From Dehalococcoidia bacterium (lineage in GTDB: Bacteria; Chloroflexota; Dehalococcoidia; UBA2979): DNA of 5,545 nucleotides. Location: the NCBI GenBank assembly GCA_018700215.1, contig JABIST010000022.1, forward strand, positions 1-5,545. The letters run 5' to 3'. Under the pieces are notes generated by a model. The model saw only the letters and a list, made by a program, of their open reading frames with translations. It was not told the DNA's origin and did no database searches. Shown here one piece after another: positions 1-5,456 of the stretch. Numbering within the stretch: the stretch's first letter is position 1; every line of letters starts with the position of its first letter. The translations under genes and the position numbers were made by a program.

Positions 1-2
1 CG

Positions 3-2168
3 TTCTTCGCGCAGGGGTATTGCCTGGGGCAGGACCGGCTGTGGCAGCTTGAGCTGTATCGGAAGATGGCGCGGGGGCAGGCGGCGGAGTTGCTGGGGCG
101 CGGGCTGTTGCGTCGGGATCAACAGAACCGGCGGCTGGGGTTTTCGCAGTACGCGGATCGTGAGTGGGAGGCGCAGACCGACACGGCGAAGATGATCCTG
201 CAGGCGTACTCCGACGGGATTAACGCGGCGATCGCTTCGAACCCGGCGCCGTACGAGTTCCATGTGCTGGACGACTCGGACGTTCCGCACGAGATGGCGG
301 CGTGGCAGCCGAGCGATTCGCTGGCAGTTCTGAAGATGGTTTCGGCGGGGGCGCAGTGGGCGAGCCGGTTGAGCTACGCGAAGATCGCGGCGGCGCTGGG
401 GCCGGAGGCGGTGGCGGCGATTGTGCCGGACGTGCCGGAAGGCTCGGCGTTGATTGCGCCCTCGGGAGCGCGGTGGACGGAGGAGGCGCATCCGTTCGCG
501 GCGGACATCGAGTCGGCGGCGGGTGAGCCGGACGGGATTGTGGCGGCGGGCGGCGGTTCGAACTGCTGGGTGGTGCACGGGACGAAGAGCGCGACGGGGC
601 GACCGATTGTTGTGGGTGACCCGCACCTGGCGATCAGCGTGCCGGGGCAGTGGTACGTGATGCACATGCAGTGCCCAGAGTTCACGGCGGCGGGGCCATG
701 CTCGCCGGGGTACCCGGGGCCGGTCTACTACGGCCACAACACGCAGGTGGCGTGGACGATGACTCATTCGGCGGGCGATCGGTGGGACCTCTACCGGGAG
801 CGCACGCGGGTGGCGACGAATGGGAGCGATGCGCCGACGGTGCCGCAGGCGCAGTTCGGTGAGGCGTGGGAGCCGCTGGTTCGTCGCGAGGAGCACTTCG
901 AGGTGCGCGGCGGGGACGCGGTGGATGTGACGATGTGGGAGACGCGGCACGGACCGGTGATCGCGGGCGACCCGACGAGCGACGAAGAAGTTGTGGCGGC
1001 GAGCTGGGGGCTGGCCGAGCCGGCGCATGACATGGATGCGCTGTGGGGTGTGGTGACCGCCTCGAACAACGCGGAGGTGCGCGAGGGATTCCGGACATAC
1101 GACTCGATCAGCGGGAACTACTGTTTCGCGGACCAGGCGGGGGACATCGGATACCAGTACGTGGGACGGATGCCGAAGCGGCCGGCGTGGCTGCTGCCGG
1201 TGCCGGGCTGGGACGGCGCGCACGAGTGGGATGGCAGCGTGCCGAAGGCGGAGTTGCCGACGGACGAGAATCCGCCGAATGGTTTCATCATCACGGCGAA
1301 CAACCGGACGACGACACCCGACTATCCGCACTACCTGACGTTTGGCGCGACGCGGTTCCGCGCGGACCGGCTGCGGGAGTTGATGGACGATATTGAGGAG
1401 TTCTCGCTGGAGCTGATGCCAGAGTTACAGAGCGACATCGTGAGCCGGCCTCACCTCGAAGCGGTGGGGCATCTGACGTCGTTCGAGGCGTCGGACGAGC
1501 GGGCGCGATCGCTGCAGGCGATGCTGGGTGAGTGGGACGGGCAGATGGCGGCGGACAGCGCGGGGGCGGCGTTCGCGAACGAGGTTCGGAACCAGCTAGC
1601 GACGCTGACGGTGGAGGCGTACTACGGACAGGTCGACGGTCTCGCACCGCAGGCGCCAGCGTCGCACGTCGCGCTGCTGGCGCAGCTCGCGAAGCGGTCG
1701 CCGATGATGCTCGGTGAGTTCGAGTCGTGGGAGGCGGCGATGGAGCAGGCGCTGCTGGATGCGGCGGACGCGCTGGGCGAGCGACAGGGCGACGATCCTT
1801 CGTCGTGGCAATGGGGGCCGGACCACGAGATTGTGTGGGCGCACAACCTGGGTCGGGACCCGGAGCTGAAGCCGATCTTCGACCTTGCGCCGTTGCCGAT
1901 GGACGGCGATCGGAACACGGTGCGGAACTCGAGCACACCGATGGGTGCGACCGGGATGCACGGGGTGAGCTACCGGCAGATCCTCGATGTTGGGGACCTG
2001 AACGCGGCTCGGATTGTGATTCCGCCGGGGAACAGCGGGCAGCCGGGGTCGCCGCACTACTCGGACAACATCGAGCGGTGGCTGGAGATGGAGTACCACC
2101 CGATGTTCATCGAGTGGGGTGACATTGAGGCGAACGCTGAGGCGGAGCTGCGGCTGAAGCCGGCGTAA
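3..2168 (+). CDS. Penicillin acylase family protein (Ntn hydrolase precursor), 5' end missing
   Basis: Members of this family cleave amide-linked acyl groups (beta-lactams, acyl-homoserine lactones, other N-acyl compounds). They are made as one chain that cuts itself into alpha and beta subunits. The frame is open from base 3 (reading FFAQGYCLGQDRLWQLELYR), a typical alpha-chain segment, so the true start lies upstream and any signal peptide is unseen. The ATG at 66 is internal. The beta-chain N-terminal nucleophile is the Ser at 558-560 in GGGSNCWVV, with the likely self-cleavage just before it. DPHL follows, placing His at beta position 23 (624-626). Further family blocks are PGYPGPVYYGHN, ITANNR (oxyanion Asn), FRADRLREL and, near the C-terminus, GNSGQPGSPHYSDNIERW. 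The visible 721 residues fit a nearly complete precursor. The family is clear; the substrate cannot be told. Periplasmic or extracellular location is usual for the family but not shown here. Confidence 0.93.
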   Translation, partial: FFAQGYCLGQDRLWQLELYRKMARGQAAELLGRGLLRRDQQNRRLGFSQYADREWEAQTDTAKMILQAYSDGINAAIASNPAPYEFHVLDDSDVPHEMAAWQPSDSLAVLKMVSAGAQWASRLSYAKIAAALGPEAVAAIVPDVPEGSALIAPSGARWTEEAHPFAADIESAAGEPDGIVAAGGGSNCWVVHGTKSATGRPIVVGDPHLAISVPGQWYVMHMQCPEFTAAGPCSPGYPGPVYYGHNTQVAWTMTHSAGDRWDLYRERTRVATNGSDAPTVPQAQFGEAWEPLVRREEHFEVRGGDAVDVTMWETRHGPVIAGDPTSDEEVVAASWGLAEPAHDMDALWGVVTASNNAEVREGFRTYDSISGNYCFADQAGDIGYQYVGRMPKRPAWLLPVPGWDGAHEWDGSVPKAELPTDENPPNGFIITANNRTTTPDYPHYLTFGATRFRADRLRELMDDIEEFSLELMPELQSDIVSRPHLEAVGHLTSFEASDERARSLQAMLGEWDGQMAADSAGAAFANEVRNQLATLTVEAYYGQVDGLAPQAPASHVALLAQLAKRSPMMLGEFESWEAAMEQALLDAADALGERQGDDPSSWQWGPDHEIVWAHNLGRDPELKPIFDLAPLPMDGDRNTVRNSSTPMGATGMHGVSYRQILDVGDLNAARIVIPPGNSGQPGSPHYSDNIERWLEMEYHPMFIEWGDIEANAEAELRLKPA

Positions 2169-2173
2169 TTATC

Positions 2174-2180
2174 AGAGGAG
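2174..2180 (+). promoter_or_regulatory. Ribosome binding site of the DinB-like gene
   Basis: AGAGGAG lies 5 nt before the ATG at 2186, inside the 17-nt gap after the acylase stop codon. It fixes the start of the downstream gene and indicates that it has its own translation initiation although it is probably cotranscribed with the acylase. Confidence 0.8.
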
Positions 2181-2185
2181 ATTGA

Positions 2186-2653
2186 ATGACGATTTCGAAG
2201 CAGGAGTTGGTGGACGGGATTCGGTTCGCGGGGCAGCGGGCCGCTGCGGCGCTCGATCACGTGCAGGAGTTCGACTACCAGCTTGGGCACGAGTGGACGA
2301 CGGCGGATGCGTTTCGGCATGTGGCTCAGACGGCGGGTGGGCTGAGTTCGTTCTGGCCGGCGCTGGAGAACACGGAGCGGCTGTCGCAGGTTGGTATCGA
2401 CGCGGTGGCATCGAGCAATGCGAGCAACATCGAGAAGCTGGGGGAGAAGTCGCGGGATGAGCTGCGGCAGATGATCCTCGATGGTGCGGAGGTTTCGGCG
2501 GCGTTCGCGGAGACGCTGGACGAGGATGATCTGGCGACGGTGGTGACGCTGGGCGGGTACGAGATGCCGAAGGGCGAGCTGGCGGCGCAGATCTGGATTC
2601 ATCATCAGATTGCGCACTCGTACGAGGCGAGCGCGCGGTGGCCGATTCTGTAG
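2186..2653 (+). CDS. DinB / maleylpyruvate isomerase N-terminal-like protein
   Basis: A 155-residue protein with no signal peptide or membrane segment, mostly helical by composition. It resembles the DinB/MDMPI_N four-helix-bundle superfamily, whose members bind a divalent metal through three histidines and include thiol-dependent transferases and isomerases. The expected pattern is visible: His45 in the second-helix segment WTTADAFRHVA, and an HxxxH pair, His140 and His144, in the last helix (IHHQIAHSYEA). Length is normal for a single-domain member. The start is chosen for its strong ribosome binding site 5 nt upstream. It follows the acylase by 17 nt on the same strand, so the two are probably one operon, but no functional link is known to me. 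The substrate and thiol cofactor are unknown. Assignment rests on motif pattern and overall look, without a search. Confidence 0.7.
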   Translation: MTISKQELVDGIRFAGQRAAAALDHVQEFDYQLGHEWTTADAFRHVAQTAGGLSSFWPALENTERLSQVGIDAVASSNASNIEKLGEKSRDELRQMILDGAEVSAAFAETLDEDDLATVVTLGGYEMPKGELAAQIWIHHQIAHSYEASARWPIL

Positions 2654-2684
2654 GCAGAGCCTCGACTGATGTAGGCGTGTGCCG

Positions 2685-4103
2685 CTAGGTCAGCTCAACT
2701 TCGTCGCCGAAGGCGGGGATTGTGGTGTCCCAGCCGCGAGCGGCGATGGCCTCGGCGAAGGTGACGCTGGCGGCGTTCTCGCCGTGGACGACGAAGGTGC
2801 GGCGCGGGGGCGGGTCGATCGTCGAGAGCCAGTGCAGCATGTCTTCGCGGTCGCCGTGGGCGGAGAGGCCGTTGAGGACCTCGATGTGGGCTTGCACGTC
2901 GCGTTCGTGGCCGAGAATGCGGATGGGGTTGTCGCCTCGGAGGATGCGGCGACCGAGGGTGCCGCGCGCCTGGTAGCCGACGAAGAGGATGGTGCTCTCG
3001 GGCCGGCTGATGTTGGCGATCAGGTGGTGTTTGATGCGGCCGCCGGTGCACATGCCGGAGCCGGCGATGATGATGGCGGTTCCGCTGATCTGGTTGATCG
3101 CCTTGGATTGCTCGACGTTGCGGACGAAGGTGAGGCCGGGGAAATCGAAGGCGGAGCGGCGCCCTCGGAACTGGTCGGCGAACTCTGGATCGAGGATGCC
3201 GCGGTGGCGTCGGAAGAGTGCGGTGACGGAGGTGGCCATGGGGCTATCGACGAAGGTGACGAGGCGGGGGATGCGCTTCTGCTCGGTGAGTTGCTTGATG
3301 TGGAACAGCAGCTCCTGGGCGCGGCCGACGGCGAAGGATGGGATGACGACGTTGCCGCCGCGTTCGACGGTGGAGTTGATGACCCGGGCAAGCTGCTCGG
3401 GGATGTCGGGCTGCTCGTGCGAGCGGTCGCCGTAGGTGGATTCAACGACGGCGTAGTTGGCGTGGGTGAACGGATCGGGGTCGTGCAGGAGCGGGCGAGC
3501 GGGGCGACCGAGGTCGCCGGAGAAGAGGATGGATAGTTCGTCGGTGTGCTTACGTGCGCCCTTCGTTTGGACGGTGAGGCGGATGGCGGCGGCGCCGAGG
3601 ATGTGGCCGGTGTCTCGGAACTCGGCCTGGATGCGGCGGGTGACTTTGACCGGGCGTCGGTAGTCGACGGGCGTGAAGTAGGGCATCACGCGTTTCGCGT
3701 CGGCGACGGTGTAGAGCGGGACGACTGGATGCGGTCCGCGCCGTCCTTCGCGCTTGTGGCGGCGCCGTTTGTTCTTGGCGTCTTCCTCGTTGATGTGGCC
3801 GGCGTCCTTGAGGAGGATTTCGGCGGTTTCGATGGTGGCGGGGGTGGCGTAGATGCGGCCTCGGAAGCCGTCGCGGACGAGCTTCGGGAGGTAGCCGGAG
3901 TGGTCCAGGTGGGCGTGGGTGAGGAGGATGGCGTCGATACTGTCGGGCGGGACGGGGAAGGGATCCCAGTTGCGGCCGAGCAGTTCGCGCTCCTGATAGA
4001 TGCCGCAATCGATCAGGAGGCGGGTGCCTTCGGCTTCGAGCAGGAAGCGCGAGCCGGTGACGTTGCCGGCGCCGCCGAGGAAGCGGAGTGTAGCTGCGGA
4101 CAT
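2685..4103 (-). CDS. MBL-fold / beta-CASP RNA metallo-hydrolase (ribonuclease)
   Basis: Cytoplasmic zinc-dependent ribonuclease of the beta-CASP branch, related to the bacterial TTHA0252 type and to the CPSF73 family that acts in RNA processing and decay. Numbered from the ATG at 4103 (472 aa), motif 1 is the Asp in LLIDCG (residue 32). Motif 2 is HAHLDH (63-68), motif 3 DTGHILGA (His167), and motif 4 SGDLGR (Asp197). The acidic residue ending the MBL half is Glu221 in VVESTYGDRSH. The beta-CASP insert covers roughly 222-385 and includes SGMCTGGRIKHH (349-360). The C-terminal RNA-specificity part carries SAHGD (His416) and VVHGE (His440). The active site looks intact. A very basic stretch at 112-122 lies between motifs 2 and 3. 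The frame stays open to a TTG at 4175, but only the ATG at 4103 has a good ribosome binding site, and the N-terminus then matches the family. The gene is monocistronic or follows the terminator at 4180-4209. Whether it is endo- or exonucleolytic cannot be told. Confidence 0.92.
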   Translation of the reverse strand: MSAATLRFLGGAGNVTGSRFLLEAEGTRLLIDCGIYQERELLGRNWDPFPVPPDSIDAILLTHAHLDHSGYLPKLVRDGFRGRIYATPATIETAEILLKDAGHINEEDAKNKRRRHKREGRRGPHPVVPLYTVADAKRVMPYFTPVDYRRPVKVTRRIQAEFRDTGHILGAAAIRLTVQTKGARKHTDELSILFSGDLGRPARPLLHDPDPFTHANYAVVESTYGDRSHEQPDIPEQLARVINSTVERGGNVVIPSFAVGRAQELLFHIKQLTEQKRIPRLVTFVDSPMATSVTALFRRHRGILDPEFADQFRGRRSAFDFPGLTFVRNVEQSKAINQISGTAIIIAGSGMCTGGRIKHHLIANISRPESTILFVGYQARGTLGRRILRGDNPIRILGHERDVQAHIEVLNGLSAHGDREDMLHWLSTIDPPPRRTFVVHGENAASVTFAEAIAARGWDTTIPAFGDEVELT

Positions 4104-4107
4104 CGAT

Positions 4108-4113
4108 CCTCCC
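4108..4113 (-). promoter_or_regulatory. Ribosome binding site that fixes the start of the beta-CASP nuclease
   Basis: On the minus strand GGGAGG is followed by ATCG and then the ATG ending at 4103. The in-frame alternatives at 4175 (TTG), 4169 and 4145 (ATG) have no comparable motif, and 4175 abuts a terminator-like hairpin. The 4103 start is therefore preferred. Confidence 0.75.
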
Positions 4114-4179
4114 GAGGAGTCATCGAGCGGTTCCGATTCGATCATGCACCCCTCGGCGGGTGCGGACATCGGCAATAAG

Positions 4180-4209
4180 AGAAGCGGGGCCCAATTGGAC
4201 CCCGCTTCT
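4180..4209 (-). terminator. Probable intrinsic terminator after the small secreted-protein gene
   Basis: Inverted repeat with arms 4180-4192 and 4197-4209: ten perfect pairs, one C/A mismatch, two further pairs, and an AATT loop. The stem is very GC-rich. On the minus strand it is followed by pyrimidine-rich CTTATT. On the plus strand it is followed by GTTTGTTT, so it could work in both directions. It lies downstream of the secreted-protein stop codon and about 77 nt upstream of the beta-CASP start, so it should separate those two minus-strand genes. The T-tract in the relevant minus direction is the weaker one. Confidence 0.7.
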
Positions 4210-4227
4210 GTTTGTTTCGCGGTGACG

Positions 4228-4255
4228 CCTCGCTCAGCACGTCCCGCTGAGGAGG
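4228..4255 (-). other. Hairpin in the 3' region of the small secreted-protein gene
   Basis: CTCAGC (4233-4238) pairs with GCTGAG (4246-4251) across a 7-nt loop. The stem extends past a single bulged G (4232) by CCTC (4228-4231) with GAGG (4252-4255). No T-run follows on the minus strand, so by itself it does not look like a terminator. It may be a 3'-UTR stability element or chance in GC-rich DNA. Confidence 0.4.
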
Positions 4256-4261
4256 AAGTCT

Positions 4262-4285
4262 CGTAGCGCCTCGGAAGGAGCTACG
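4262..4285 (-). other. Hairpin spanning the stop codon of the small secreted-protein gene
   Basis: CGTAGC (4262-4267) pairs with GCTACG (4280-4285). After a G/A mismatch, three more pairs (4269-4271 with 4276-4278) close a 4-nt loop. The minus-strand TAG stop at 4281-4283 lies within one arm. It is the first of three successive hairpins before the beta-CASP gene. Confidence 0.4.
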
Positions 4286-4691
4286 GGGTGCAGTCGACGG
4301 AGTTCGACGTCCCGCTGGCGATCACGTGCTTCGGGCCCTTGGTGATTAGCACCTGGAAGCTAGCGTCGGTCGATGGGTCGAAGTATCGCCGGAACTGGAT
4401 GTTGCCATCGTTGTCGGTGCGAACGTGCATCCCGGCCGGACTCCAGCTGGCGCCACCATCGCTCGACTCGAGCAGCTGCACATTCACCGATGGACCAGAC
4501 AGGTCAGTGGCAGTCCAGGTCACGTTGATGTCGATTGAGCAGCTGTCTGCATAGTTGTCATCGACATCTTCGACGGCGCTGACGGTCACCGGAGCCGGGG
4601 CGGGGGCCGCGGCGACCGGTGCTAGCAATGCTCCGGCGGCGACCAATCCGATGAGACCGCCGAGCAACTTCTTTCGAGTGAACAAGTTCAT
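4281..4691 (-). CDS. Small secreted protein with Asp-box-like motif, function unknown
   Basis: A 136-residue protein of unknown function. Residues 1-28 form a Sec-type signal peptide: basic N-region TRKK (5-8), hydrophobic core LLGGLIGLVAAGALLAPV (9-26), and a likely signal peptidase I site after VAA (26-28). A short Ala/Pro linker (29-34) follows. The mature part of about 105 residues alternates polar and hydrophobic residues and looks all-beta. SSDGGASW (76-83) fits the Asp-box/BNR pattern S-x-D-x-G-x-x-W, seen as turns in sialidase-like propellers, but a single copy cannot make a propeller. An Ig- or FN3-like sandwich is a better guess. Cys51 and Cys134, at the two ends of the mature domain, could form a disulfide. 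The ATG at 4691 is preferred over the GTG at 4706 because it gives a normal signal-peptide N-region behind an AGAGGAGG motif. It is transcribed alone, divergent from the PdxH-like gene. Confidence 0.82.
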   Translation of the reverse strand: MNLFTRKKLLGGLIGLVAAGALLAPVAAAPAPAPVTVSAVEDVDDNYADSCSIDINVTWTATDLSGPSVNVQLLESSDGGASWSPAGMHVRTDNDGNIQFRRYFDPSTDASFQVLITKGPKHVIASGTSNSVDCTP

Positions 4692-4693
4692 AC

Positions 4694-4701
4694 CCTCCTC
4701 T
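4694..4701 (-). promoter_or_regulatory. Ribosome binding site of the small secreted-protein gene
   Basis: The minus strand reads AGAGGAGG two nt before GT-ATG (4691). Counting from the first GAGG, the spacing is 5 nt, like that of the DinB-like gene. The rival GTG at 4706 lies upstream of this motif and has only AAGGTAGG some 12 nt away. Confidence 0.65.
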
Positions 4702-4703
4702 GA

Positions 4704-4718
4704 CACACAATCTGTGTG
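4704..4718. repeat. Perfect inverted repeat CACACA-ATC-TGTGTG
   Basis: Six-base arms (4704-4709 and 4713-4718) flank a 3-nt centre, immediately upstream of the ribosome binding site of the secreted-protein gene. With this short centre a DNA operator for a dimeric regulator is more plausible than an RNA hairpin, but its function is unproven. Confidence 0.45.
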
Positions 4719-4771
4719 CCTACCTTGAGATCGTCGGAATTTCGAAAGAGCGACTTAACCGTGTGAGCGGG

Positions 4772-4797
4772 GATTGGGTAGATTCGGACAGATTTGG
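4772..4797 (+). repeat. Three helically spaced GATTNGG direct repeats
   Basis: GATTGGG (4772), GATTCGG (4781) and GATTTGG (4791) occur with start-to-start distances of 9 and 10 nt, about one turn of DNA, 72 to 98 nt upstream of the PdxH-like ATG. This arrangement resembles a regulator binding site that recruits several protomers to one face of the helix. It is an unproven candidate. Confidence 0.4.
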
Positions 4798-4856
4798 ATC
4801 TTCATGGGAGATGCATATGGTTGGCGGGAGTCGAAACGAGGCCCATTTGGCAGGCT

Positions 4857-4860
4857 GGAG
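4857..4860 (+). promoter_or_regulatory. Ribosome binding site of the PdxH-like gene
   Basis: GGAG (within GGAGAGA) lies 8 nt before the ATG at 4869. It supports this start over the in-frame TTG at 4794, which would add 25 residues with no similarity to the family. Confidence 0.7.
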
Positions 4861-4868
4861 AGAACTCA

Positions 4869-5456
4869 ATGGGAATAGAAGAGCCGTTGACGTTATTCGG
4901 TATGTGGTTTGAGGAGGCGGTAGCGAGCGAACCGACGCTGCCGGATGCGGCTTCGCTGGCCACGGCGACCGCGGAGGGACGCCCCTCGAACCGGGTGGTG
5001 CTGGTGAAGCGGGTGTCCGATCTGGGGTTCGAGTTCCACACGAGTTACCACTCGTACAAAGGCAAGGAGATGGCGGCGAATCCGTTGGCGGCGCTGACGT
5101 ATCACTGGAAGTCGCTGGGGCGGTCGGTACGGGTTGAGGGGCGGGTGGAGCAGCTCAGCGCCGAGGAGTCCGACGCGTACTGGTACACGCGACCTCGGGA
5201 GAGCCGAATCAGCGCCCGGAGTTCGGAGCAGTCGCGGATCATCGGATCACGCGAGGAATTGGAGGCGCGGAGCGCGGCGGAGGCGGAGCGGATTGGCGAC
5301 GGGGAGGTGGAGCGGCCGGAGCACTGGGGCGGGTACCGGGTGGTGCCGCATCGGATCGAGTTCTGGACGCATCGGGAGGATCGATTTCACGAGCGGCTGG
5401 AGTTCACTCGGAAGACCGAGGACGCGGAGTGGAAGCATCGGCTGTTGCAGCCTTAG
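4869..5456 (+). CDS. pdxH: Pyridoxine/pyridoxamine 5'-phosphate oxidase family protein
   Basis: PdxH uses FMN and oxygen to oxidise PNP or PMP to pyridoxal 5'-phosphate, the last step or salvage step of vitamin B6 synthesis in the cytoplasm. The protein has 195 residues, a usual length, and aligns with the family from MWFEEAVASEP (12-22) to the end. Recognisable blocks are RPSNRVVLVK (38-47, with the Arg and substrate Lys), KGKEMAANPLAAL (64-76), AYWYTRPRES (103-112, Tyr, Arg and Ser that hold the substrate phosphate in E. coli), EQS (120-122), HWGGYRVVP (152-160) and IEFWTHREDRFHER (163-176, the C-terminal signature). Several usual FMN-site residues differ: His57 where Tyr is common, Tyr63 for Arg, Ser86 for Gln, and ISARSS for the common IGAWAS. 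A related flavin oxidase is thus possible. The gene is single, and its 3' end overlaps the stop of the convergent kinase gene by 4 nt. Confidence 0.85.
   Translation: MGIEEPLTLFGMWFEEAVASEPTLPDAASLATATAEGRPSNRVVLVKRVSDLGFEFHTSYHSYKGKEMAANPLAALTYHWKSLGRSVRVEGRVEQLSAEESDAYWYTRPRESRISARSSEQSRIIGSREELEARSAAEAERIGDGEVERPEHWGGYRVVPHRIEFWTHREDRFHERLEFTRKTEDAEWKHRLLQP

Larger units (their letters stand above)
4692..4868. promoter_or_regulatory. Divergent intergenic region between the secreted-protein and PdxH-like genes
   Basis: This 177-nt region is the least GC-rich part of the window and must hold promoters for both flanking genes. It contains the inverted repeat at 4704-4718, an 8-bp palindrome TTTCGAAA (4740-4747) and three GATTNGG repeats (4772-4797). 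No pair of hexamers with acceptable -35/-10 spacing could be assigned with confidence in either direction. An open frame enters it from the PdxH-like gene up to a TTG at 4794, but that extension lacks family similarity. Confidence 0.5.

Noticed and set aside
1291..1938. Minus-strand open frame (215 aa) inside the acylase gene
   Set aside because: The Pro/Arg/Ser/Ala-rich shadow sequence lies wholly within a well-conserved acylase region.
2654..2684. Terminator between the convergent DinB-like and beta-CASP genes
   Set aside because: Only 3-bp stems such as GGC-GTGT-GCC with no T-run are visible in the 31-nt gap, so no terminator is claimed.
2679..3536. Long + strand open frame (285 aa) antisense to the beta-CASP gene
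   Set aside because: Its product is a low-complexity Gly/Ala/Asp/Glu string with no family look. The opposite strand encodes an enzyme with every catalytic motif intact, and the frame is open because of codon bias.
4104..4175. N-terminal extension of the beta-CASP nuclease to TTG 4175
   Set aside because: There is no ribosome binding site, it abuts the terminator hairpin, and the extra residues are not family-like.
3546..4178. Second + strand open frame (210 aa) antisense to the beta-CASP N-terminal half
   Set aside because: Same Gly/Asp/Val-rich shadow composition and no ribosome binding site. It covers the conserved HAHLDH region on the other strand.
4281..4691. Possible horizontal origin of the secreted-protein gene from lower GC3
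   Set aside because: About 30 of 136 codons end in A or T, against about 26 of 155 in the DinB-like gene. The difference is too small to argue transfer.
4794..4868. TTG-initiated N-terminal extension of the PdxH-like protein
   Set aside because: The added 25 residues do not resemble the family and overlap the GATTNGG repeats. The ATG at 4869 has a proper ribosome binding site.
4692..4868. Sigma-70 promoter using TTGGAT and CATATG for the PdxH-like gene
   Set aside because: The spacer is only 14 nt and both hexamers are poor, so no promoter is assigned.
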